Shown piece by piece: positions 31,743 through 40,503 of a DNA stretch of 64,000 nucleotides. Within the stretch, counting starts at the first letter, position 1. Each line of letters starts with the position of its first letter. The stretch lies in the NCBI GenBank assembly GCA_964554875.1, contig CAZKQJ010000014.1, forward strand, positions 1 through 64,000. The letters run 5' to 3'. The notes under the pieces were generated by a model. The model had not been told where the DNA came from, did not search any database, and saw nothing but the letters and a program-made list of their open reading frames with translations. The DNA comes from Marispirochaeta sp964554875. GTDB lineage: Bacteria; Spirochaetota; Spirochaetia; JC444; Marispirochaetaceae. A program made the translations under genes and the position numbers.

Positions 31743-34443
31743 ATTCGCAGAAAGATCAGGGAATATCATAACGACGGAGTATTTACAGAAGATTGTCGAT
31801 CAGCTCTCCGTCCCGATCTATATCATCGATACCGGAACCTATGAGATTATCCAGACCAACAACCCGCAGCATATTGAAAAGCTCGGCCGCCCCTGTTACG
31901 AGGTCCTGCATGATCTCGATCAGCCGTGCAGCAGCAGCGAGCATATCTGCGGAATACGGGAGTCCTGTGAAAAGAAGGAATCCGTTGTGCACGAACACAT
32001 CCATACGGCCCCCGACGGGGGACGTCAGATTGTGGAGGTGCATACGCATCCCATTTTCGATGCAGACGGAGAGGTCTCCCTGGTTATCGAATACTGCTTT
32101 GACATTACGGAAAAACAGGAAAACGCCCAGAGTCTGCGCGCTTTTTTTCATGCCATAGAACAGAGCCCCATCTCCATCGTCATTACCGACCCCGACGGGA
32201 ACATAGAATATGTAAACGCCAAATTCAGTCAGACCACAGGCTACTCCGTCGACGAGGTCCTGGGAGAGAATCCACGGATTCTCAAAGATCCGGAGAAGCC
32301 CTCTTCCGACTACCTGCCCATGTGGAATGAGCTGAGCTCGGGGAAAACCTGGAAGGGAGAGTTCCACAACAGAAGAAAGGACGGAAGTTTCTACTTGGAA
32401 TCGGCGGTAATAAGCCCGGTTTTCAACGAAAAGAAAGAAATCCAGAACTATATCGCCCTCAAGGAGGACATAACGCGCCAGAAAACCATGGCGGAGCAGA
32501 TCCTGCTTCAGTCAAAGGCCATGGATGAATCCACAAGCATCATTACAATCGTGAACGCTGAGCATTACGAACTTCCGGTCATCTACGTCAACAGGGCCTT
32601 CGAGAAACGTACCGGCTACAGCAGCGGGGAAGTCCTGGGACGGAACCTGCGCTTTCTTCATGGAGACGACAATCGCCAGGAGGGCCTGAACACCCTGCGC
32701 AGGGCAATCCGGGAAGAACAGGCGGCGGACTGTCTGATCCGCAACTACCGCAAAGACGGCAGCCTCTTCTGGAATGAACTTACCATTACACCCATGAGGA
32801 ACGAAAAGGGAGAACTTACCCATTACGTGGGCATATCCAATGATGTTACAGAGTTCCAGCGTATACAGAAGGAACTCATGGATAGCGAGGAACGGCTGCG
32901 CATGAGCCACAGCTTTGCCAAAATAGGTACCTGGGATTACGATATTCCCGGGGGTGTGCTTCACTGGTCCGAAGGGGTCCCCCCCCTCTTCGGTATCCGG
33001 CAGGACCAGTTGAGCATGGACTTTAATGCCTTTCTCGAACTTGTCCACCCCGATGACCGGCAGCACCTGAACGAGGAAATACAGAAATGCATGGAGGACC
33101 ACACGGCTTTCAGGTCGGAATACCGCTGCGTCTGGCCGGATGCCTCCATCCACTGGCTTCAAGCGGACGGAAACGTGTTCCGGGACGAATCGGACAAACC
33201 GGTGAGGATGCTCGGTGTCGTTCAGGATATAACAGGACGTAAAACCGCAGAAAAGGAGCTGATGATGTCCCGGGAGGAAGCCTACCGGGCGAACAGGGCC
33301 AAATCGGAATTTCTTTCCTCCATGAGCCATGAACTCAGAACTCCCATGAACGCCATAATCGGATTCAGCCAGCTCCTGGAAATGGATACCTCCCTGAACG
33401 ATGATCAGCGGGACAATATTCACGAGATACTCAAAGCCGGAAATCACCTGCTGGAACTGATAAATGAAGTCCTGGACCTCTCGAAGATTGAACTTGGAAG
33501 GGTCGATCTGTCCCTCGAGGCGCTAAACTACAAGAACATTCTGGATGACGTGATGAAGCTGATCCGTCCAATGGCGAAAAAGAAGGAGATAAGCATCGAG
33601 CTGGAAAACCGGGAGGATATTTTCGTAAGTGCTGACCTGACAAGACTCAAGCAGGTGCTGGTCAATCTTTTTTCCAATGCCGTAAAATATAACAGGGTCG
33701 GCGGAAAAATAACTGCAAAGATTACCCGCCATTCGGGGGCGGTACGCTTGTCCATATCCGATACCGGCGAGGGTATTCCCGAGCACAAGCTCAAGGGTCT
33801 CTTCGAACCCTTCAACCGTCTTGGGGCCGACCGCAGGGAGATTGAAGGGACGGGAATCGGTCTTACCATAAGCAAGCGCCTGGTGGAACTGATGGGCGGG
33901 ACAATCGGAGTTGAAAGCGTCGTAAGCATGGGAAGTACATTCTGGATCGATCTTACAGGCGCGGAAAAACCGGACCATAGTGGTCCCGTTGAAACCGATA
34001 AATCCGAACAGGCAGCGCCCCTGAGGGAAATCAGACAGCGGCATACCGTTCTCTATATCGAGGATAATCCGTCGAATCTTCGGCTTATGGAACATATTGT
34101 CCGCCGTCTGGATCAGGTTACACTCCTCACCAGCCAGATACCCTCCGAGGGACTGAAACTGGCGGAGACCCATGAACCCGATCTCTTTCTGGTCGACCTT
34201 AACCTGCCGGAGATGGATGGCTACGCGGTACTGCAGCATATTCGGAAAAGCCCTTGGGGAACGGATGTCCCCGTGGTCGCGGTATCCGCCAACGCGATGC
34301 CCCAGGACATTCAAAAGGGCCTGTCCGCCGGCTTTACGTTCTATCTGACAAAACCCCTCGATATTTCAAATACTCTAAAGGTAATAAACGATCTTTTATC
34401 CTCCCGGAATGACAGGCAGAACAAAAAGAGCAATGAAATCTGA
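31729..34443 (+). CDS. Cytoplasmic hybrid histidine kinase with four PAS domains, one LOV-like
   Basis: 904 aa, no membrane segment. Order: PAS1 (about 20-130, Cys-rich, PCYEVLHDLDQPC), PAS2 (135-255), PAS3 (258-380), PAS4 (390-505), HisKA with His534 in SHELRTP, HATPase (GEGIPEHKLKG, GTGIGLTISKRL), and a receiver with Asp823 in DLNLPEMDGY. PAS3 has the LOV look (GRNLRFLHG at 304-312 and NYRKDGSLFWNELTITPMRN), but the photoactive Cys of GRNCRFLQ is Leu307. It could still bind a flavin and sense redox. The GTG start overlaps the U32 gene. The HD-GYP regulator follows, the likely output partner. Confidence 0.9.
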   Translation: MKQNEFAERSGNIITTEYLQKIVDQLSVPIYIIDTGTYEIIQTNNPQHIEKLGRPCYEVLHDLDQPCSSSEHICGIRESCEKKESVVHEHIHTAPDGGRQIVEVHTHPIFDADGEVSLVIEYCFDITEKQENAQSLRAFFHAIEQSPISIVITDPDGNIEYVNAKFSQTTGYSVDEVLGENPRILKDPEKPSSDYLPMWNELSSGKTWKGEFHNRRKDGSFYLESAVISPVFNEKKEIQNYIALKEDITRQKTMAEQILLQSKAMDESTSIITIVNAEHYELPVIYVNRAFEKRTGYSSGEVLGRNLRFLHGDDNRQEGLNTLRRAIREEQAADCLIRNYRKDGSLFWNELTITPMRNEKGELTHYVGISNDVTEFQRIQKELMDSEERLRMSHSFAKIGTWDYDIPGGVLHWSEGVPPLFGIRQDQLSMDFNAFLELVHPDDRQHLNEEIQKCMEDHTAFRSEYRCVWPDASIHWLQADGNVFRDESDKPVRMLGVVQDITGRKTAEKELMMSREEAYRANRAKSEFLSSMSHELRTPMNAIIGFSQLLEMDTSLNDDQRDNIHEILKAGNHLLELINEVLDLSKIELGRVDLSLEALNYKNILDDVMKLIRPMAKKKEISIELENREDIFVSADLTRLKQVLVNLFSNAVKYNRVGGKITAKITRHSGAVRLSISDTGEGIPEHKLKGLFEPFNRLGADRREIEGTGIGLTISKRLVELMGGTIGVESVVSMGSTFWIDLTGAEKPDHSGPVETDKSEQAAPLREIRQRHTVLYIEDNPSNLRLMEHIVRRLDQVTLLTSQIPSEGLKLAETHEPDLFLVDLNLPEMDGYAVLQHIRKSPWGTDVPVVAVSANAMPQDIQKGLSAGFTFYLTKPLDISNTLKVINDLLSSRNDRQNKKSNEI

Positions 34444-34466
34444 AGCCAGGAGACAGAGGAAAGACC

Positions 34467-35531
34467 ATGAATTGCCACCAGGAGCGCTATACATCTTCCC
34501 GAATAATGGTTGTCGATGATGAGTTGACCAATCTGAAGCTCGTTCACAAGATCCTGACCAACTACGGCTATAGCAATATCGAGCTTATATCCGATCCCCG
34601 GGAGGTAATCCCGAGATACAGACAATCCCCCCCATGCCTGATCCTTCTGGACCTCAACATGCCGTTTATGGACGGATACGCGGTGCTGAACGAGCTGAAG
34701 CGGTTAGAAGATCCCCTATCCCCGCCGGTCCTTATTTTAACCGCCCAGATAGGGCAGGAATACCTCTTGAAGGCCTTTGACAATGGGGTCCGGGACTACA
34801 TAACCAAACCCTTCGACATGTTCGAACTTGCAGCCAGGGTGAGAAACCTGCTGGAGGTTCACGCCGCCCATCTGCTGATCCACGATGAAAAAAAGGTCCT
34901 GGACAATCTGGTCAGGGAACGGACAATGGAACTGATGCAGACCAGGCTCCAGATAGTCAGAAAGCTCGGCCGGGCGGCTGAATACCGGGACAACGAAACC
35001 GGCAGGCACATCCTGCGGGTCAGCCATACCACCGTACTGCTGGCACGGGAGCTTGGCTGGTCGGAAACTGAGCAGGAAACCCTGCTTCATGCAACTCCCA
35101 TGCACGACATCGGCAAGATCGGCATTCCCGATTCCATACTCCTGAAGCCGGGAAAGCTGAATGTCCGGGAGTGGGAACAGATGAAAACACACACCCTTAT
35201 CGGCGGTCGGATTCTGGAGGGCGACGATTCCGAACTTCTGGACAGGGCCCGTGAAATAGCCCTCTCTCACCATGAGTGGTGGGACGGAAGCGGGTACCCA
35301 CAGGGCCTAGCGGGAGAATCCATTCCTCTGAGCGGCAGAATTGTATCCGTTGCGGACGTCTTCGATGCCCTTACATCGGAACGAGTCTACAAGAAGGCCT
35401 GGGAAATAGACGAAGCAATGGACTATATCAGAAGCAACAGGGGGCGGCAGTTTGATCCGAAACTGGTGGAACTTTTTCTCCGGAATTTTGACGAAATAAT
35501 GTCGATAGCCGGCCGCTTCAAGGACCCGTGA
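34467..35531 (+). CDS. Response regulator with HD-GYP c-di-GMP phosphodiesterase domain
   Basis: 354 aa. Receiver domain 13-130 with phospho-acceptor Asp62 (LLDLNMPFMDG), a coiled-coil linker, and an HD-GYP domain with HDIGKIGIPD (His213-Asp214), THTLIGG, HHEWWDGSGYPQGL and VADVFDALTSERVYKKAW. All metal ligands of active HD-GYP enzymes seem present, so it should hydrolyse c-di-GMP in an RpfG-like way. It begins 23 bases after the hybrid kinase and is the natural target of it. In spirochaetes c-di-GMP affects motility and lifestyle; the specific role here is unknown. Confidence 0.92.
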   Translation: MNCHQERYTSSRIMVVDDELTNLKLVHKILTNYGYSNIELISDPREVIPRYRQSPPCLILLDLNMPFMDGYAVLNELKRLEDPLSPPVLILTAQIGQEYLLKAFDNGVRDYITKPFDMFELAARVRNLLEVHAAHLLIHDEKKVLDNLVRERTMELMQTRLQIVRKLGRAAEYRDNETGRHILRVSHTTVLLARELGWSETEQETLLHATPMHDIGKIGIPDSILLKPGKLNVREWEQMKTHTLIGGRILEGDDSELLDRAREIALSHHEWWDGSGYPQGLAGESIPLSGRIVSVADVFDALTSERVYKKAWEIDEAMDYIRSNRGRQFDPKLVELFLRNFDEIMSIAGRFKDP

Positions 35532-35560
35532 GGTTATAAATGAGAAGGGTCCGCATTTTA

Positions 35561-35589
35561 TTGCTAACAATGAAATAATGCCGTATTCT
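35561..35589 (+). promoter_or_regulatory. Possible promoter for the alcohol dehydrogenase gene
   Basis: TTGCTA at 35561-35566, 17-base spacer, TATTCT at 35584-35589. The start point would fall within a few bases of the ATG at 35597, so the message would be leaderless or nearly so. GATAGGG just upstream could instead be a ribosome-binding site used by read-through transcripts. Confidence 0.35.
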
Positions 35590-35596
35590 GATAGGG

Positions 35597-36769
35597 ATGG
35601 ATTACAGTCTCACGGAAATGAGAAAATTTGTAGCCCCGGAGTTCATTTTCGGGATTGATGCCCGAAAAAGGTGTCCCGATTATGTTCGTGCCTTCGGCGG
35701 CGGCAAAGTCCTGCTTGTTTCAGACCCGGGCGTAGAAAAGGCAGGCTGGACCGGAGAGATTGAGGAGCTCCTCCGGCAAAACCGGATTCCCTATGTTCTG
35801 TATGATTCTGTCAGTCCCAATCCGCGGGATACCGAGGTCATGCAGGGTGCAGAATTCTATCTGCAGAACGACTGCAGCATGATTCTGGTTGTCGGCGGGG
35901 GAAGTCCGATGGACTGCGCCAAGGGAATCGGGATAGTCGTTTCCAATGACAGAAATATCCTCTCCTTCGAAGGGGTTGATAATGTTCCCGTCCCCATGCC
36001 GCCCCTTATCTGTATTCCCACTACCGCAGGAACCTCGGCGGATGTCTCCCAGTTCGCGATCATTCTGGACAGCAGAAATTCGAACAAGATAGCCATCGTC
36101 AGTAAAGGGGTTGTTCCCGATATCAGTCTTATCGATCCGGCCACAACGAAAACCATGGACATGGCCCTCAGCGCGGAGACCGGAATGGACGCACTGACCC
36201 ACGCGGTGGAAGCGTTTGTATCCAATGCCTCCAGCCCGGTTACGGACATGCACGCCCTCCGGGCCATGGAGTACCTCGCCCTCTATCTGCCCCGGGTTAT
36301 CCATGAACCCCTGGACAATGTGGTACGATCGGGAATCATGATGGGCAGCCTTCTTGCCGGACTCGCCTTCTCCAACGCGAGCCTCGGCCTTGTCCACTCC
36401 ATGGCCCATGCCCTGGGCGGGCTCCTGGATCTGCCCCACGGGCTCTGCAATGCCCTGCTGCTGGAGCATGTATCCCTCTTTAACTTTAACGTTGCAGCCG
36501 AAAGGTACCGCCGGGTTGCTGCAGTCCTTTCCCGCAGGGAACCTGATGATATAGCAGAGGACAAGATTCCCCTGGTTCTGAAGGAAACCCTGCAGGACCT
36601 GCGTGAGCTGTTATGCCTGGGGAGCTCTCTCGATGCCGGACCAGTTGATAAGAAAACGGTGAACAAACTGGCTTACCGGGCCCTGAGCGATCCATGTACG
36701 GTAACAAACCCGAAAGACGCGGATACGGACGATCTCATTGAAATCTATGAAAAAATTCTCCACCCATAA
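35597..36769 (+). CDS. Iron-containing alcohol dehydrogenase
   Basis: 390 aa. Rossmann-type nucleotide-binding part with VVGGGSPMDCAKGIG and IPTTAGTSADVSQFA. Metal ligands fall exactly as in FucO-type enzymes: Asp198 and His202 in DALTHAVEAF, His267 in LVHSMAHALGG, and His281 in DLPHG. NAD(P)-dependent oxidation of an alcohol or reduction of an aldehyde; the substrate (ethanol, lactaldehyde, 1,3-propanediol or other) cannot be told. The next gene starts inside its 3' end. Confidence 0.93.
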   Translation: MDYSLTEMRKFVAPEFIFGIDARKRCPDYVRAFGGGKVLLVSDPGVEKAGWTGEIEELLRQNRIPYVLYDSVSPNPRDTEVMQGAEFYLQNDCSMILVVGGGSPMDCAKGIGIVVSNDRNILSFEGVDNVPVPMPPLICIPTTAGTSADVSQFAIILDSRNSNKIAIVSKGVVPDISLIDPATTKTMDMALSAETGMDALTHAVEAFVSNASSPVTDMHALRAMEYLALYLPRVIHEPLDNVVRSGIMMGSLLAGLAFSNASLGLVHSMAHALGGLLDLPHGLCNALLLEHVSLFNFNVAAERYRRVAAVLSRREPDDIAEDKIPLVLKETLQDLRELLCLGSSLDAGPVDKKTVNKLAYRALSDPCTVTNPKDADTDDLIEIYEKILHP

Positions 36770-37601
36770 AAACAGTATGAGTACCCATAAAAAGAGTATC
36801 AGGGACAAAATAATCGGCCTGGGTGAAGGCTCGGCAAGAAAGAGCTATTATCCTCAACTGCTTGAGAATATCCGGGAGCTGCGGGAGGAACGGGCAAAAC
36901 TCATCGAGACGGTCCATACCCTGGAGGAGCGGGAAAAAGAGCTGGAAAAGCTGGTGGAAGAAAAAACCGTCCTTCTGGAAGAGGTGCATCACCGGGTAAA
37001 AAACAACTTCCAGATTATAACGAGTCTTCTTAACCTGGGCCGTAATGCAGCCCTGCTTCCCTCGGAGGCAGCCAGCTTTTCCGAAACAAGCCGACGGATC
37101 CAGTTAATGGCCCAGGTATACGAACGAATGCTCCACTCCGGAATGCTCGCTAAAATCGATATCTGCGAACTGCTGCGCTATATCGGAACAGATGCGTATA
37201 ACTTTTTTAAAAGAAACCGGGTTATCACCAACTATGCAATAAAAGCGGATCGCGTCTATTGCGGAGTAGATATGGCAACACCTCTTGCCCTGGCTGTAAA
37301 CGAAGTAATCTCCCTCCTTTATACCCACTCCTTTTCCGACAGCCCCGGCGAGGTGAATATTGAGCTTGTACCTGATTCGCAACCGGGTTCTTCTGCTGCA
37401 GGCAGGTACACAATCCGGGTTTTTGATACGGGACCCGGCATCGCGGAATCGACAAAAAATGTCCTTGAAAGACAGCTCGGGGTCGTCCTGATACGGAACC
37501 TCTGCTTCCAGATCGGCGGGAGCTACGAGTACATCCCGTCGGCTACGGGAAACTATAACATCATCTTCAGTATTGTACTGCATAAGGACCAGGCAGCATG
37601 A
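36747..37601 (+). CDS. Sensor-less histidine kinase, HisKA_2 type
   Basis: About 284 aa from the ATG at 36747; a TTG at 36738 and an ATG at 36777 are also possible, and none has a good ribosome-binding site. There is no PAS, GAF or membrane segment: a 40-residue Glu/Leu/Lys coiled coil leads directly into the HisKA_2 box EEVHHRVKNNFQIITSLL (first phospho-His about residue 84 from the TTG) and a HATPase domain (LALAVNEVISLLYTHSF, FDTGPGIAE). The N-box is unusual (NEVISLLYTHSF instead of NELxTNAxKH), and the ATP lid is short. The N-terminus contains the imperfect repeat THKNSMS-THKKSIR. The gene overlaps adh and abuts the AEC transporter (ATGA). Confidence 0.8.
   Translation: MKKFSTHKNSMSTHKKSIRDKIIGLGEGSARKSYYPQLLENIRELREERAKLIETVHTLEEREKELEKLVEEKTVLLEEVHHRVKNNFQIITSLLNLGRNAALLPSEAASFSETSRRIQLMAQVYERMLHSGMLAKIDICELLRYIGTDAYNFFKRNRVITNYAIKADRVYCGVDMATPLALAVNEVISLLYTHSFSDSPGEVNIELVPDSQPGSSAAGRYTIRVFDTGPGIAESTKNVLERQLGVVLIRNLCFQIGGSYEYIPSATGNYNIIFSIVLHKDQAA
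36762..36803 (+). repeat. Imperfect 21-bp tandem duplication at the adh stop codon
   Basis: ACCCATAAAAACAGTATGAG-T at 36762-36782 is followed directly by ACCCATAAAAAGAGTATCAG-G at 36783-36803; 18 of 21 positions agree. The first copy contains the alcohol dehydrogenase stop TAA. In the kinase frame the copies encode successive THKxS units, so the duplication lengthened or created the kinase N-terminus. Confidence 0.75.
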
Positions 37602-38536
37602 ATCAAATGATCGTCAGTCTTCTTCCTGTTTTTATTCTCCTTGGAACTGGTATACTTATTCGCCGTTTTTCCATTCTCAGCGGAGAGGCTGTTGACGGAC
37701 TCAAGACAATTATCATAAAGATAGCCCTTCCAAGCGCACTGTTTCTTGCTTTTGCTCAGGCAGACATGAGAATAGAAAAGACCTGGATCTTTTTGATGGT
37801 TTTTCTTTTTTGTGCTGTTCTCTATTTACTAGGCGGCATTCTCCATAGAACCCTGCCCGGACTTTTTCCGGATGAGTACACAAACGGCTATTTTACCGGA
37901 TTCGAATTCGGAATGATTGGAATCGGCCTTTTCACGGCTATCTGGGGTATGGAAAAGCTGCCCACCATTGCCATGATCGCCTTCGGTCACGAGATCTTTA
38001 TCTGGTTTGTCTATGTACCGATCCTTGCCTCCAGAAAAACCGGGAGGATACGAATAACCCGGATACTGAAAGATTTTTTCAAGACCCCTACAAGCATCTC
38101 GATTATTCTGGGCTTCGTAATTAATGTGCTTCACATCTATCCGGAAATTTCCGGCGTAATCGCGGGCAGAGCGTTCCTGAAAAGCCTCGAGATGATCAGC
38201 GGACTTATAGCACCGCTGATTCTCTTTATCATCGGGTATTCCATCAGCTTCAGAAAAATACCTCTCGTAAAATCCCTCGTGCTTCTGGCCAGCCGGTGGA
38301 TTGCAGTTCTGGCTATCGGTATCGGTCTCGCACATCTCATGGAGGGGCTTCCGGGGGTTGATAATTTCTTTCGGCTGGCTTTTTATGCCTTTATCCTGCT
38401 GCCCCCGCCCTTTATACTGCCCCTCTTTATCAGGGAGGACCAACCTGAAGAGGTTTCCTTCTTCAGCGAACTCCTGATTTATTATACGATCCTCTCTTTT
38501 GCAGGATACGTAATTCTGATGTCCCTCCAGGGCTGA
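37598..38536 (+). CDS. AEC-family transporter
   Basis: 312 aa, a polytopic inner-membrane protein with about ten hydrophobic segments in two halves, as in the auxin-efflux-carrier/malate-permease family. LLPVFILLGTGILIRRF, KTIIIKIALPSALFLAF and FIIGYSISF are in the expected places. Substrates in the family include malate, malonate and amino acids; none can be assigned. ATGA overlap with the kinase suggests that the kinase could control or respond to transport. Confidence 0.88.
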   Translation: MNQMIVSLLPVFILLGTGILIRRFSILSGEAVDGLKTIIIKIALPSALFLAFAQADMRIEKTWIFLMVFLFCAVLYLLGGILHRTLPGLFPDEYTNGYFTGFEFGMIGIGLFTAIWGMEKLPTIAMIAFGHEIFIWFVYVPILASRKTGRIRITRILKDFFKTPTSISIILGFVINVLHIYPEISGVIAGRAFLKSLEMISGLIAPLILFIIGYSISFRKIPLVKSLVLLASRWIAVLAIGIGLAHLMEGLPGVDNFFRLAFYAFILLPPPFILPLFIREDQPEEVSFFSELLIYYTILSFAGYVILMSLQG

Positions 38537-38588
38537 CTGTCACCAGCTTTCACGACAGGTGCAGGATTCTCGAGCCTGCAAAACGAAA

Positions 38589-38611
38589 CGCGGTCCCGAA
38601 CAGGGACCGCG
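38589..38611 (-). terminator. Intrinsic terminator of the glyA-ilvD unit
   Basis: CGCGGTCCC and GGGACCGCG form a perfect 9-bp stem with a 5-base loop. On the minus strand TTTCGTTTTG follows, so the stem terminates transcription coming from ilvD, whose stop lies 26 bases away. In the plus direction no T run follows. Confidence 0.75.
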
Positions 38612-38636
38612 CCTGATCAATTCACTCTGTATTTCC

Positions 38637-40487
38637 TTATTCCGGGAGAATCCGGACCGCACCGGTGTCCGCGGAAGAGGCGAATATGGAATATACCTTC
38701 AACGCGGTCGAGACCTCCCGTTCCCGGCCCACCGGTTTATAGGCATCCGGGCCTTTGGCCTCCATTTCGGCCTTTCTGTTGTTCATTTCCTCATCACTGA
38801 TTACGAGCTCCAGTTTGCGAGCGGGAATATCGATAAGGATTGTGTCCCCTTCCCGGACCAGGGCGATCTCGCCGCCGGCGGCAGCTTCGGGAGAAACGTG
38901 TCCGATGGAGAGCCCGGAGGAACCGCCGGAAAAACGGCCGTCGGTAATAAGGGCACAGCTCTTACCCAGGCCCATGGATTTCAGGTAGGAGGTCGGATAG
39001 AGCATCTCCTGCATTCCCGGTCCGCCCTTGGGTCCTTCGTAGAGGATTACCACCACATCGCCGGGCTCGACTTTCCCCTCAAGGATGCCGTCGACCGCCT
39101 GGTCCTGGGAGTAGAAAACCCTTGCCCTGCCTTCGAAATGGAAAATCGAAGGGTCCACCCCGGCGGTTTTAACGATACCCCCACGGGAACAGATGTTTCC
39201 GTAGAGAACCGCGAGACCACCGTCGTCATAGTAGGCATGGGATGCGTCCCGAATGCAGCCCTTTTCCCGGTCGAGGTCCAGTTCTCTGAAGCGGGCCCGC
39301 TGGCTTCCCATGACCAGGTTACGGCCTCCTCCGGGAGCGGCACGAAAAACCGAATCCGCCTCTTCGCTGATCTTGACAGCCTTTACATCGTAAAGGGCCA
39401 GGGCATCCTTCAGGCTGAGGCCGTCAACCCGCCCCACGGAGGTATCCAGGAGCTGCGCCCTGTCGAGCTCGGCCATAATGCCAAGAATCCCCCCCGCCCG
39501 GTTTACGTCTTCCACATGGTAGGAAGAGCTGGGAGCCACTTTGCAGAGGCAGGGAACCCTGCGAGATAGTTTGTCGATATCGTCTATGGTAAAATCGATC
39601 TCTCCTGCCCTGGCGATGGCAAGCAGGTGCAGAATTGTATTGGTCGAACCGCCCATTGCTATATCGAGGCTCATGGCGTTCAGGAAGGCCTCCCGGGTCG
39701 CCACGGAGCGGGGCAGCACAGAATCATCGCTCTTGAAGTAGTGAGCTTCGGCCATCTCGACAATGCGTTTCGCGGCGGCCCGGAAGAGATCGATACGCTT
39801 TTCGTTGGTCGCGACGATGGTACCGTTTCCCGGCAATGCAAGACCGATTGCCTCGGCAAGACAGTTCATGGAGTTGGCGGTAAACATACCGGAACAGGAA
39901 CCGCAGGTAGGACAGGCATTCTGTTCGACCTGGGTCAAGGTCTCATCGTCTACCTTGGAGTCGGCGGCCATTATCATGGCGTCGATAAGGTCGTAGCTGT
40001 TCTCCCCTACCCGGCCGGCCTCCATGGGACCGCCGGATACAAAGATGGTGGGAATGTTCAGACGCATGGCGGCGATCAGCATGCCCGGTGTAATCTTGTC
40101 GCAGTTGGATATGCATACCAGGGCATCCACCTTGTGAGCATTGACCATATACTCAACGCTGTCGGCAATAAGATCCCGGGAGGGCAGACTGTAGAGCATG
40201 CCGTCGTGCCCCATGGCAATACCGTCATCGATGGCGATGGTGTTGAACTCGGCGGCAAAGCAGCCCTGCTCCTCGATCCATTCCTTGACCTGCTGCCCGA
40301 TACTGTGCAGGTGGACATGCCCGGGAACAAACTGGGTAAAGGAGTTGGCAATTCCGATAATCGGTTTACCGAACTGCTCCTCCTTCATTCCGTTGGCCCG
40401 CCACAGGCTTCTTGCTCCCGCCATTCTGCGGCCGAAGGTCGTGGTCGTACTGCGCAGTGTCCGCGCAGGTTTTGATGTATTAGACAT
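38637..40487 (-). CDS. ilvD: Dihydroxy-acid dehydratase
   Basis: 616 aa from the ATG at 40487, preceded by GAGGAGG; this is the same length as the E. coli enzyme. The iron-sulfur Cys ligands are visible in SNCDKITPGM and ACPTCGSCSGMFTANSMNCL, with FGKPIIGIANSFTQFVPGH near the start and ALITDGRFSGGSSGLSIGH near the end. It converts 2,3-dihydroxy-3-methylbutanoate and its homologue to the 2-oxo acids for valine, leucine and isoleucine. It lies 16 bases after glyA in one transcript and ends at a strong terminator; other ilv genes are not in the window. Confidence 0.97.
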   Translation of the reverse strand: MSNTSKPARTLRSTTTTFGRRMAGARSLWRANGMKEEQFGKPIIGIANSFTQFVPGHVHLHSIGQQVKEWIEEQGCFAAEFNTIAIDDGIAMGHDGMLYSLPSRDLIADSVEYMVNAHKVDALVCISNCDKITPGMLIAAMRLNIPTIFVSGGPMEAGRVGENSYDLIDAMIMAADSKVDDETLTQVEQNACPTCGSCSGMFTANSMNCLAEAIGLALPGNGTIVATNEKRIDLFRAAAKRIVEMAEAHYFKSDDSVLPRSVATREAFLNAMSLDIAMGGSTNTILHLLAIARAGEIDFTIDDIDKLSRRVPCLCKVAPSSSYHVEDVNRAGGILGIMAELDRAQLLDTSVGRVDGLSLKDALALYDVKAVKISEEADSVFRAAPGGGRNLVMGSQRARFRELDLDREKGCIRDASHAYYDDGGLAVLYGNICSRGGIVKTAGVDPSIFHFEGRARVFYSQDQAVDGILEGKVEPGDVVVILYEGPKGGPGMQEMLYPTSYLKSMGLGKSCALITDGRFSGGSSGLSIGHVSPEAAAGGEIALVREGDTILIDIPARKLELVISDEEMNNRKAEMEAKGPDAYKPVGREREVSTALKVYSIFASSADTGAVRILPE

Positions 40488-40503
40488 AGGATTCCTCCTC
40501 GAA

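Noticed and set aside
38559..39569. A 336-codon plus-strand frame opposite ilvD
   Set aside because: Antisense to a full-length dihydroxy-acid dehydratase, and it runs through the ilvD terminator.
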